From contig QEXZ01000035.1 in the NCBI GenBank assembly GCA_003160755.1, positions 1 through 12,382 on the forward strand: a stretch of DNA of 12,382 bases, in the 5' to 3' direction. The notes beneath the pieces were generated by a model. The model was not told the DNA's origin, ran no database searches, and was given only the letters and a program-made list of their open reading frames with translations. Source of the stretch: Methanomicrobiales archaeon. Lineage in GTDB: Archaea; Halobacteriota; Syntropharchaeia; Alkanophagales; Methanospirareceae. Every line of letters begins with the position of its first letter. The stretch's first letter is position 1. This document shows, piece after piece, positions 1 to 5,875 of this stretch. Both the position numbers and the translations under genes were made by a program.

Positions 1-1308
1 ACGGAGTTTAAGGAGAATATTGAGGGGTTGGATAAAGAGATTGTCGCTTTTTCAAATGCGCATGGTGGAAGAATACTGTTAGGGGTTAGCGATTCAGGGG
101 TGATTAAAGGGATTAACATGACAAACAGACTGAAATCGCAGATTCAAGATATAGCCAATAACTGCCAGCCAAGAGTGAATATTTTAATTGAGGAATTTGA
201 TAAAATTCTCATTGTAGAAGTTCCCGAAGGAGAAGAAAAGCCATACATGTGTAGTAGAGGTTTTTATCTGAGGATAGGACCAAACTCACAGAAATTATCG
301 AGAGATGAGATATTGAGATTTGCTATCCAGGAAGGAGGAGTAAGATATGATGAACAAATAAATACTCGATTTGATTTAAAAGAAGATTTTGATGAGAGAA
401 GATTTTCGGATTTTCTAAAGAGAAGTAAAATAACAGTCAATTTGCCTTACGAGAATATTTTAGCTAATCTTGATCTTGCCGAAAAGCAAGAGGGAGAATA
501 TTATTTCAAAAATGCAGTTGGGTTGTTCTTTTCCAAGAATGTCAGAAAGTTTAACCGCTCTGCTTACACGACATGCATTCTTTTTAAAGGCAGGGATAGG
601 TCGCATATTATTGATAGAAAGGATTTTGACAGTAATCTTGTAGAGCAGGTAGAGGAAGCTATCAGATTTGTCGAAAGGAATACTTTACTGGCTTATCAAA
701 TTAAAGGACTTGAAAGGAGAGAGATAGCACAGTACCCTGCTAATGCAATAAGGGAAGGAATAATAAATGCAATAATGCATAGAGACTATTTTGAAACGGG
801 AAGCAATGTTTTTGTTTATATTTACGATGATTTTATCGAGATTATCAATCCTGGAGGGCTATTCCGGATAAAGAAAGAGGAACTGGGGAAAATCTGTGCA
901 AGGAGAAATGAATTGGTTGCAGAACTTTTCAGGATGCTTGGGCTTGTCGAAAAGGCTGGAACGGGGATACAGAGGATGAAAGATGCTATGAAAAATGCGG
1001 GACTAAAAAAGCCTAAGATAGATGTTTCTGAAAACTTCTTTACGATAAGGTTTTATGGACACAAGAAAGAAGAACTTGCCAAAATATCTGAAGGAAAAGA
1101 AATTATCAAATTAAATGAAAGACAGAAGAAGGCGATAGAATTTGTTAAAGAAAAAGGTAGAATTACAAATAGAGAGTATCAAAAGTTAAACAGTACTACC
1201 AGAGAAACAGCAAAGTTAGACCTTGATAAAATGTTAAGATTAGAGATATTTGAAAGAAAGGGGAGTGGAAGAGGTATATTTTACACATTATCGGGTAAAT
1301 GGGTATAA
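1..1308 (+). CDS. AlbA_2 / HATPase_c_4 / winged-helix regulator (5' end missing)
   Basis: The reading frame is already open at base 1 (TEFKENIEGLDKEIVAFSNA...), so the true start is upstream of the window; the TTG at 28 is internal. The first ~100 codons match the AlbA_2 (Schlafen AlbA-like) domain: the KE...AFSNAHGGRILLGVSD stretch (about 34-93) is diagnostic. The middle carries the RecG-C-like HATPase_c_4 domain: REGIINAIMHRDY (about 751-789), DDFIEIINPGG and the GLVEKAGTGIQRM segment. A winged-helix DNA-binding domain closes the protein (1111-1293). Proteins with this layout are usually called ATP-binding transcriptional regulators; targets are rarely known and many sit in mobile or defence regions. 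The last four codons (GKWV) and the stop lie inside a tandem repeat, so the C-terminus may have been altered by repeat expansion. The winged helix resembles that of the Fic protein downstream. Family confident; biological role unknown. Confidence 0.88.
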   Translation, partial: TEFKENIEGLDKEIVAFSNAHGGRILLGVSDSGVIKGINMTNRLKSQIQDIANNCQPRVNILIEEFDKILIVEVPEGEEKPYMCSRGFYLRIGPNSQKLSRDEILRFAIQEGGVRYDEQINTRFDLKEDFDERRFSDFLKRSKITVNLPYENILANLDLAEKQEGEYYFKNAVGLFFSKNVRKFNRSAYTTCILFKGRDRSHIIDRKDFDSNLVEQVEEAIRFVERNTLLAYQIKGLERREIAQYPANAIREGIINAIMHRDYFETGSNVFVYIYDDFIEIINPGGLFRIKKEELGKICARRNELVAELFRMLGLVEKAGTGIQRMKDAMKNAGLKKPKIDVSENFFTIRFYGHKKEELAKISEGKEIIKLNERQKKAIEFVKEKGRITNREYQKLNSTTRETAKLDLDKMLRLEIFERKGSGRGIFYTLSGKWV

Positions 1309-1398
1309 TTGGGTAAAAATGGGTAAAAATAGTCTAATAGTCTAATAGGCTAATAGGCTAATAGGCTAATAGGCTAATGGTTTAAAATGGTTTAAAAT
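1293..1398. repeat. Three stacked short tandem repeats at the end of the regulator gene
   Basis: Three different repeat units follow each other without spacer. First are units starting gggta (1293, 1301, 1311, 1321); the last two are identical decamers gggtaaaaat. Then come six octamers, agtctaat twice (1331-1346) and aggctaat four times (1347-1378). Last are two decamers ggtttaaaat (1379-1398). The first set begins inside the upstream gene and contains its stop codon. The 8- and 10-base periods and near-perfect copies suggest recent slippage expansion. Function unknown; an operator array or simple slippage are both possible. Confidence 0.93.
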
Positions 1399-1431
1399 GG
1401 GTAAGTCCCTTTACATGCAATTGATAGAAAG

Positions 1432-1545
1432 ATGAGATTTGAAAACATCTAGAACGAGGAAATGTTGAAAAGATTCTTAACGAGCAGGGGTTTTGAGATA
1501 CCGGAATATAGCAGTAGGGAAAACAATATTAATTATGCACTCTAA
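1432..1545 (+). pseudogene. Small ORF with an in-frame TAG (probable remnant)
   Basis: From ATG 1432 the frame reads MRFENI, a TAG at 1450-1452, then NEEMLKRFLTSRGFEIPEY... to TAA at 1543-1545. From the internal ATG at 1462 it would make 27 residues. The sequence on both sides of the TAG reads like soluble protein, which suggests a decayed gene start rather than random DNA, but it is too short to place in a family. Pyrrolysine readthrough is conceivable in methanogen relatives, but nothing here supports it. Confidence 0.2.
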
Positions 1546-1584
1546 CAATATTTTCATTGATATGGTGATAGGATAAAAATAAGA

Positions 1585-1992
1585 ATGAATCCGGCAAATA
1601 TTGTTGATGACCTGATAAAGGATATTAAGGAACGACTGACGTTAGACGGCAAGAATAGAGTTTTTAAAGAAGGCAAGGAACTCCGTTCAGAATTTATGAA
1701 TGAGGAGGCAGAGCCAGAAGCGTTTACAAGGGAATTCTTGATTGATAAAATTTTCAGTGCATTGGAACTGGAGAAACTGCCTGAGAAATTTGAAGAGGAA
1801 GGATTGAAAACGAACCTTCTCGGACTTGTTGAGCCTTATTTGAAGGATATTGAGGGTTGAGAAGCGGATGAGGAGAAGCCGAAGATGATAAAAATGGTTG
1901 TTGCGGGAACTGAAAACAATAGAGCAATTAAGGAGCAAATAGAAAATATAAAAGGTCATGAGTGGGTGAAAGAGATAGAAGGAGAAAAGTGA
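1585..1992 (+). pseudogene. Stop-interrupted small gene, 91 + 43 residues
   Basis: ATG 1585 opens a 91-residue frame (MNPANIVDDLIKDIKERL...LVEPYLKDIEG) ending at TGA 1858-1860. The same frame continues at once for 43 more residues (EADEEKPKMIKMVV...IKGHEWVKEIEGEK) to TGA 1990-1992. The continuation is as protein-like (charged, helical) as the first part, so one nonsense mutation in a ~135-residue gene is the simplest reading; a single C-to-T change of CGA (Arg) would do it. The FTREFLIDKIFSALELE stretch recalls the N-terminal helical region of large restriction/methylase proteins, which I offer only as a hint. A genuine 91-residue protein is the alternative. No clear Shine-Dalgarno precedes the ATG. 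The last ~10 residues recur in the small ORF at 2155-2286. Confidence 0.45.
1950..1980 (+). repeat. 31-base direct repeat, copy A
   Basis: This stretch matches 2247-2277 at 29 of 31 bases. It encodes the IKGHEWVKEIE end of the interrupted gene. Both copies lie in the same reading frame relative to their ORFs, so the duplication preserved coding sense. Confidence 0.85.
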
Positions 1993-2000
1993 AGAACATA

Positions 2001-2111
2001 ATGACAACTCTCAAAGAACATATACTCAATTACGCAGAAAGGAGAAAAATAAAAGAAAAGATGCGGGCTATGTGTATGGACACAGAATCCACCGGAGTCA
2101 CATTTTTGTAA
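2001..2111 (+). CDS. Possible 36-residue peptide ORF
   Basis: ATG 2001 to TAA 2109-2111 encodes MTTLKEHILNYAERRKIKEK..., a basic helical start that turns into unremarkable sequence (DTESTGVTFL). It begins eight bases after the stop of the interrupted gene and is in a different frame. No clear ribosome-binding site and no family recognised. It could equally be chance. Confidence 0.15.
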   Translation: MTTLKEHILNYAERRKIKEKMRAMCMDTESTGVTFL

Positions 2112-2154
2112 AATGTGGCAATAGTGGTGATGATGGCAAAACACTCCGTGAAAA

Positions 2155-2286
2155 ATGATTCGCAGGACATGTTTTGAACGAAAATGGATAACGGATAAAC
2201 AATTCGATAAAATATGGGAAGAAATTTCGCAGCAAATAAAACAGATAAAAGGTCATGCGTGGGTGAAGGAGATAGAAAGGAGCTAA
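2155..2286 (+). CDS. 43-residue ORF ending in the duplicated IKGHxWVKEIE motif
   Basis: ATG 2155 to TAA 2284-2286 encodes MIRRTCFERKWITDKQFDKI... ending IKQIKGHAWVKEIERS. Its C-terminal third matches the end of the interrupted gene at 1585-1992 in both protein (QI..IKGH.WVKEIE) and DNA (31-base repeat). This may be the tail of a second, mostly deleted paralogue that has picked up a new ATG, or a small functional protein. No strong ribosome-binding site. Function unknown. Confidence 0.3.
   Translation: MIRRTCFERKWITDKQFDKIWEEISQQIKQIKGHAWVKEIERS
2247..2277 (+). repeat. 31-base direct repeat, copy B
   Basis: Second copy of the 1950-1980 stretch with two substitutions, one of which changes the encoded residue (E to A in IKGHxWVKEIE). 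The copies start 297 bases apart. Confidence 0.85.
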
Positions 2287-2340
2287 AAAGTAAAAATGCC
2301 TGACAAAAACGCCAGAATGGAAGAATCGCGGGAGATAGGA

Positions 2341-2373
2341 TATGCCAACCATATGCCAATTATATGCCAACTA
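2341..2373. repeat. Three 11-base repeats (tatgccaanyn)
   Basis: Units at 2341-2351, 2352-2362 and 2363-2373 share tatgccaa and differ only in the last three bases. The spacing is about one helical turn, so the same face of DNA is presented three times. They lie 39-71 bases upstream of the ATG at 2412, where an operator for the GNAT-fragment/ASCH/Fic set would sit. The operator role is inference. Confidence 0.8.
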
Positions 2374-2411
2374 TCACAAGTATTTAGTAAAGCTATAGAA
2401 GGTGAATAAAA

Positions 2412-2594
2412 ATGCTCCAGATACGTGAATATCAACCTGAGGACAAGGAAAGGGTTAAGAGATTGGTATTGGATTTGAAAAAATATTATCCTGGCATTGA
2501 AGATTGGATGAATAAAGAGGTACAAAGAATAGAAAGCAAAAAATTCTCAGAAGGAATTGGATACCATACGAAAATTGGAGGGTATAAATTATGA
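2412..2594 (+). pseudogene. N-terminal fragment of a GNAT-type acetyltransferase
   Basis: The first ~45 residues (MLQIREYQPEDKERVKRLVL...YYPGIEDWMNKEVQRIE) look like strand 1 and helices 1-2 of a GNAT N-acetyltransferase. The match then ends, and the last residues (SKKFSEGIGYHTKIGGYKL) are not GNAT-like. At 60 residues against a usual 140-160, and without the acetyl-CoA-binding R/QxxGxG/A motif, it cannot be a working enzyme. It has a good ribosome-binding site (aggtga, 2400-2405, about 6 bases before the ATG) and overlaps the next gene by ATGA (2591-2594), so it may still be translated as a leader cistron for the ASCH gene. Truncation near 2540 by recombination is the likely history. Confidence 0.55.
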
Positions 2595-3058
2595 ACGTTA
2601 GGGATATACAGATAAGAGATTTACCAAGCTTATTTGAAGTCGAGGAAATCGAACAAATATTGCCGTTCTCAATTAAACCCGAGTTCTCAGAACTTATTTT
2701 GAGTGGTAAGAAATCAGTTGAATTGCGAAAACAGGCTCCTAAAAAGAAAAGCAGATACGCTATTATCTATGAAAGTTCACCAAGCAAGGGCATCACAGGA
2801 CTTTTCGTAATTAAGAATATCCATGTCAAGCCAATTAGAGAAATTTCACGGCGACTTTTATCTAAAGCGTGTGTTTCCTCTCAGTTTTTTGGGGAATATT
2901 ATAAAGGTCACAACGAAGGCGTTATCATTGAGATAGAAAATGCATTTAGATTTGAGAGGAAGCTGTCATTATATGAGTTACGAGAACTCATGGATTTTGC
3001 TCCACCTCAAGATTTCTGTTATCTTGATGTTAACTTAGTTCAGGATGTATTGAGATAA
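2591..3058 (+). CDS. ASCH-domain (PUA-like) protein
   Basis: A 155-residue protein. Residues ~24-75 carry the ASCH hallmark (FSIKPEFSELILSGKK..ELR, with G39-K40-x-x-x-E44-x-R46), followed by a strand-rich core (RYAIIYESSPSKGITGLFVI) and an APPQDFCYL end. ASCH domains share the PUA fold and are thought to bind RNA or modified nucleic acids; individual roles are mostly unknown. A strong ribosome-binding site (ggagg, 2577-2581) precedes the ATG. The start overlaps the GNAT fragment by ATGA, and the Fic gene begins two bases after the stop, so the three are probably one transcript. Residues 1-16 (NVRDIQIRDLPSLFEV) themselves resemble a GNAT first strand and helix, hinting that acetyltransferase sequence was once joined here. 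Family confident, substrate unknown. Confidence 0.8.
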   Translation: MNVRDIQIRDLPSLFEVEEIEQILPFSIKPEFSELILSGKKSVELRKQAPKKKSRYAIIYESSPSKGITGLFVIKNIHVKPIREISRRLLSKACVSSQFFGEYYKGHNEGVIIEIENAFRFERKLSLYELRELMDFAPPQDFCYLDVNLVQDVLR

Positions 3059-3060
3059 AA

Positions 3061-4098
3061 ATGTTCAACCCAAATTTTAAATATACGAACGAAATCGTGA
3101 GGCTGCTCACCAAAATATCTGCATCGAGAGAGATAATACTCAATTCGCCATTGATTCCGAAATGGGAAGTAACCTTAAGACGTGATGCCATCATCCGCAG
3201 TGCACATTCATCTACGAGAATCGAGGGAAACCGGTTATCTTTAGACCAGGTAAGTGATTTAGCCCTTGGGCGAGAAGTAATGGCAACTCGCAAGGACAAA
3301 CAGGAAGTCTTGAATTATCTTAAGGTACTGGAGAATCTTGATAAATTAACCAAAGGTGACAAAATTACCGACGAGGACATCTTGAATATCCATCGGGGGT
3401 TAACCGAAAACACGTTGGAAAACCCCTCTGATTGTGGAACTTATCGAAATCGCTACGTTGTAGTGGGAAATAGACTAACAGGTGAGATTATTTTTCGACC
3501 ACCGGAAAATGAGGAAGTGCCGGGATTGGTCGAAGATTTAGTTGAATGGGTGAAATCAGACGAAGCCGAAGAACTTGACCCTATACTCGTGGCAGGCGTG
3601 GCACACTATGAATTTGTAAGGATTCATCCTTTTGTTGACGGAAACGGGAGAACTGCAAGGGTTTTTGCAACGCTAATATTATATCTGCGAGGGTTTGATA
3701 CCAAACAGTTCTTCTGTATTGATGACTACTACGATTCCGATAGACAGGCATATTACAAAGCGTTGCAACGCGTTGACCAGAAAACTCTGGACTTGACCGA
3801 TTGGCTGGAATATTTCGCCGAAGGAGTAGCAGTAAGCATTGATGCTGTAAAGGAAAGAGTAGTAAGGCTCAGCAGCGAGAGATTAAGAAAAGCAAAAAGA
3901 GGACAGATTGCTTTAACTGAAAGACAGATGCAGATTGTGGAGTTTATTAATCAAAAGGGTAAAATAACAGTTGGGGATGTCACCAGGATGTTCAAAATTA
4001 CAAGGCAGGCTTCACTAAAAGAGATTTCTAAACTTGTAGAACTTGAGGTTGTTAAATTGAGGGGAAAAGGGAGGGGCGCTCACTATGTGCTATCATAA
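3061..4098 (+). CDS. Fic family protein (predicted AMP-transferase) with C-terminal winged helix
   Basis: A 345-residue protein. The Fic catalytic motif is intact: HPFVDGNGRTAR at residues 189-200 with catalytic His189, acidic Asp193, the GNGR anion-binding loop and Arg200. An inhibitory helix motif (S/T-x3-E-G) is present as STRIEG at 51-56. This is the class II arrangement, in which the glutamate (E55) holds the enzyme off by blocking the ATP gamma-phosphate site. Residues 285-345 form a winged helix, common in prokaryotic Fic proteins and suggesting DNA binding or autoregulation. Family members usually transfer AMP (sometimes other nucleotide groups) to Ser/Thr/Tyr of a target protein; the target is unknown. 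It starts two bases after the ASCH stop, so the two are likely co-translated. The stop TAATAA is followed by a 12-base tandem repeat. Confidence 0.92.
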   Translation: MFNPNFKYTNEIVRLLTKISASREIILNSPLIPKWEVTLRRDAIIRSAHSSTRIEGNRLSLDQVSDLALGREVMATRKDKQEVLNYLKVLENLDKLTKGDKITDEDILNIHRGLTENTLENPSDCGTYRNRYVVVGNRLTGEIIFRPPENEEVPGLVEDLVEWVKSDEAEELDPILVAGVAHYEFVRIHPFVDGNGRTARVFATLILYLRGFDTKQFFCIDDYYDSDRQAYYKALQRVDQKTLDLTDWLEYFAEGVAVSIDAVKERVVRLSSERLRKAKRGQIALTERQMQIVEFINQKGKITVGDVTRMFKITRQASLKEISKLVELEVVKLRGKGRGAHYVLS

Positions 4099-4108
4099 TA
4101 ACAAAGTA

Positions 4109-4144
4109 GGTTGTCATTTCGGTTGTCATTTCGGTTGTCATTTA
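4109..4144. repeat. Three 12-base tandem repeats (ggttgtcatttc)
   Basis: Units at 4109-4120 and 4121-4132 are identical; the third (4133-4144) differs in its last base. The array starts ten bases after the Fic stop. It does not share sequence with the repeats after the first gene but has the same placement. Confidence 0.93.
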
Positions 4145-4184
4145 ATTTTACACGCCAAAAACAAAGAAAGAAAATAAAAAATCA

Positions 4185-4212
4185 GTGTAAATCCGTGTCT
4201 CAAATAGAAGGA
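4185..4212 (+). promoter_or_regulatory. 28-base dispersed element upstream of the AIR-synthase gene
   Basis: Identical to 8624-8651 except for one base. It has the ccgtgt core of the dispersed repeat family, then tctcaaatagaagg. In the other copy the same spot reads cttaaata, a good archaeal TATA box; here one T is C, so the box is weaker. It ends 37 bases before the ATG at 4250. A promoter role is inferred from placement and the TATA-like bases. Confidence 0.55.
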
Positions 4213-4249
4213 AATCATACATGGATTACTTATACAATAAACAAGAGAA

Positions 4250-5638
4250 ATGGACCTCGAAGGATTTGCAAACAGAAACATAAAAGAAGGCGAAAAGGAA
4301 GAACAGATAATCGCCGAAATGTGCCGCCGCATCACGGAAATAAAACGTAACCGCATAAGCGATGAAGATGCAGAGGCGATTTCAAGAGCGATTCTGGAAG
4401 AAGCGAAGAGAACAATTGATTTAAAAGCGGAAAACAAAGATAAAGGCAAAAGCGAGCTGGACATTTTCACGGAACTGAACTCAGGCGTGAGAATGGGTGA
4501 GTTCGGCGTTGGGTCACGTGGTTTGGGTGATTTTTACGCTCACGAGAAGATAGGAGAGATTATAGGTGCGACGGGTGCGGTAGTTGACTCCTCAAGCTTA
4601 AGTGATTCCGGCGTGGTGCGTTTTACGGATAGCGGAACCAGTAAAGCCAAATTTGTTGTCGTAACGGTGGACGGAATGCATTCGCGACTGAGTGATTTCC
4701 CGTTTCTCGCTGGGTTTCATGTTGCACGTGCAGCACTGCGTGACGTGTACGTTATGGGTGCCGTACCGATTGCACTGCTGTCCGACATTCACGTTGCCGA
4801 TGACGGCGACGTTGCAAAGATATTCGACCATATTGCCGGGATTTCAACCGTATCGGATGCGACTGGCGTTCCCCTCGTGACGGGCTCGACATTAAGAATC
4901 GGCGGTGACGTGGTAATAGGCGAACGGATGACAGGGTGCGTTGGCGCGGTTGGCATGGCTGAAGCAGTCGTGTCGCGAGAAGGAGCGAAAGCAGGGGACG
5001 TGATACTAATGAGTGAAGGTGCAGGCGGCGGCACAATATCCACTGCCGCATTGTATTTTGGCGAACCCGAAATCGTAAAAGAAACGTTAAACATAAAATT
5101 TTTGAACGCGTGTAATGCGATTATCGAAGCGGATTTGGTGAGCCGTGTCCACGTAATGACCGACGTTACGAACGGAGGCATCCGAGGCGATGCGAGCGAG
5201 ATTGCAAAAGTCGCGGGCGTAAACCTCCTCTTTTATGAAGAGCGGATAAGGGGTTTAGTAAATGAGAAGGTGCTTGAGATGCTCGAGCGGCACGGGATAG
5301 ACTATTTGGGCGTATCCCTGGATGCGCTGCTGGTTATCTGTCCTGAAGAGAGTGCAAAAGAAGTTAAAAAAGTTGTGAATAGTGCGGGAGTGGAAATAGA
5401 ACAAATTGGCAGGGTTGAGGTCAAGGTTAAGGAGGGCATAGGTGCAGAAATCGTTGTGAATGGCGAAAAGAAGGCGTTTGTGCCTAAATTCCGCGAGTCT
5501 GCTTACACGCCCGTGAAGAAGGCGGTGGGAGAAAGCGTAAGTGCGGGAACGGATTTTGAAGAGATGAAAAGGAAGGTGGATAAGGCAGTTGAAGAAGCGA
5601 TTCGTAAGCGAGACAGGGTGAAGAGGATGATGACATAA
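4250..5638 (+). CDS. AIR-synthase-related protein (PurM/HypE/SelD/ThiL superfamily)
   Basis: A 462-residue soluble protein. Residues 1-75 are a charged helical N-terminal extension starting MDLEGFANR. The ATP-binding AIRS core follows: GVGSRGLGDF (87-95), VVVTVDGM and DVYVMGAVP (165-173, the family's N-D-x-x-MGA-P region), then the C-terminal half with AGDVILMSEGAGGG (248-261) and MTDVTNGGIRGDASEIA (303-319). The superfamily forms ATP-dependent phospho or acyl-phosphate intermediates (purine, thiamine, selenophosphate, hydrogenase-cyanide chemistry). Related archaeal proteins are annotated only as AIR synthase related or HypE-like; I cannot name the substrate. The start at ATG 4250 fits the N-terminus expected for this archaeal group, although the ribosome-binding site is weak. 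A short TATA-like sequence at ~4229-4236 looks too close to the start to be the promoter. It converges with thiC across a poly-T/poly-A palindrome. Confidence 0.82.
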   Translation: MDLEGFANRNIKEGEKEEQIIAEMCRRITEIKRNRISDEDAEAISRAILEEAKRTIDLKAENKDKGKSELDIFTELNSGVRMGEFGVGSRGLGDFYAHEKIGEIIGATGAVVDSSSLSDSGVVRFTDSGTSKAKFVVVTVDGMHSRLSDFPFLAGFHVARAALRDVYVMGAVPIALLSDIHVADDGDVAKIFDHIAGISTVSDATGVPLVTGSTLRIGGDVVIGERMTGCVGAVGMAEAVVSREGAKAGDVILMSEGAGGGTISTAALYFGEPEIVKETLNIKFLNACNAIIEADLVSRVHVMTDVTNGGIRGDASEIAKVAGVNLLFYEERIRGLVNEKVLEMLERHGIDYLGVSLDALLVICPEESAKEVKKVVNSAGVEIEQIGRVEVKVKEGIGAEIVVNGEKKAFVPKFRESAYTPVKKAVGESVSAGTDFEEMKRKVDKAVEEAIRKRDRVKRMMT

Positions 5639-5676
5639 GGGGCGATATCTCTTGTGAGTGGAAATAGTAAATAATA

Positions 5677-5697
5677 AACCACGAGATTCCACGGGAT
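5677..5697 (-). repeat. Dispersed repeat arm (minus orientation), left of terminator
   Basis: The stretch aaccacgagattccacggga matches the reverse complement of 5826-5845 at about 15 of 19 positions. CACGAGATT (5680-5688) is also an exact inverted match to 5814-5822. It belongs to the CCGTGT/ACACGG family seen at 4185, 8550 and 8624. Confidence 0.65.
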
Positions 5698-5708
5698 CAA
5701 TACAACAC

Positions 5709-5736
5709 TTTTTTCTTTTTTTTTAAAAAAAGAAAA
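5709..5736. terminator. Bidirectional T-tract palindrome between convergent genes
   Basis: Six T, C, nine T, seven A, G, four A form a near-perfect palindrome (C5715 pairs with G5732). Either strand reads a long T-run, the known signal for intrinsic archaeal termination. It lies 71 bases past the stop of the AIR-synthase gene and 140 bases past the stop of thiC, so it can serve both. Confidence 0.65.
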
Positions 5737-5813
5737 CCTGTGCTAAAAGAAAAAACAAAAACAAGTTTATTAAAAAAACTGTTTATTTGGTAAAGCTTTC
5801 TTTCTTAAAGAAT

Positions 5814-5845
5814 AATCTCGTGAAAATCTGTGTAATCTTGTGGTT
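5814..5845 (+). repeat. Dispersed repeat arm (plus orientation), right of terminator
   Basis: Contains aatctcgtg (5814-5822) and aatctgtgtaatcttgtggtt (ending 5845), both inverted relatives of 5677-5697. The two arms enclose the terminator palindrome and about 115 bases of AT-rich DNA. Confidence 0.6.
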
Positions 5846-5875
5846 ATAATTTTCGGAATGACTATAAATCGCTAT

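Larger units (their letters stand above)
1993..2411 (+). other. Decayed stretch with no convincing intact gene
   Basis: These ~420 bases hold only very short ORFs (2001-2111 and 2155-2286), the second copy of a 31-base repeat, a triple 11-base repeat (2341-2373) and a ribosome-binding site for the gene at 2412. Long minus-strand frames cross it but look like low-complexity Phe/Ser/His-rich shadows of AT-rich DNA. I read it as a graveyard of gene ends left by past insertions and deletions. Confidence 0.5.

Noticed and set aside
1293..1398. CRISPR array
   Set aside because: Units are 8-10 bases with no spacers; this is a microsatellite-like array. No CRISPR-like repeat/spacer pattern was seen elsewhere.
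1858..1860. Selenocysteine at the in-frame TGA
   Set aside because: No recognised selenoprotein family, no Cys-containing homologue known to me and no evident SECIS hairpin; a nonsense mutation is simpler.
1687..2525. Several overlapping minus-strand frames of 80-109 residues
   Set aside because: They are rich in Phe, Ser, His and Leu with no domain, overlap each other in different frames, and mirror AT-rich plus-strand sequence; no ribosome-binding sites.
4111..4350. 79-residue plus-strand frame across the 12-base repeat and the AIR-synthase start
   Set aside because: It encodes repeated SFRLSF from the tandem repeat and then low-complexity Lys/Arg; it overlaps the well-supported gene start at 4250 in another frame.
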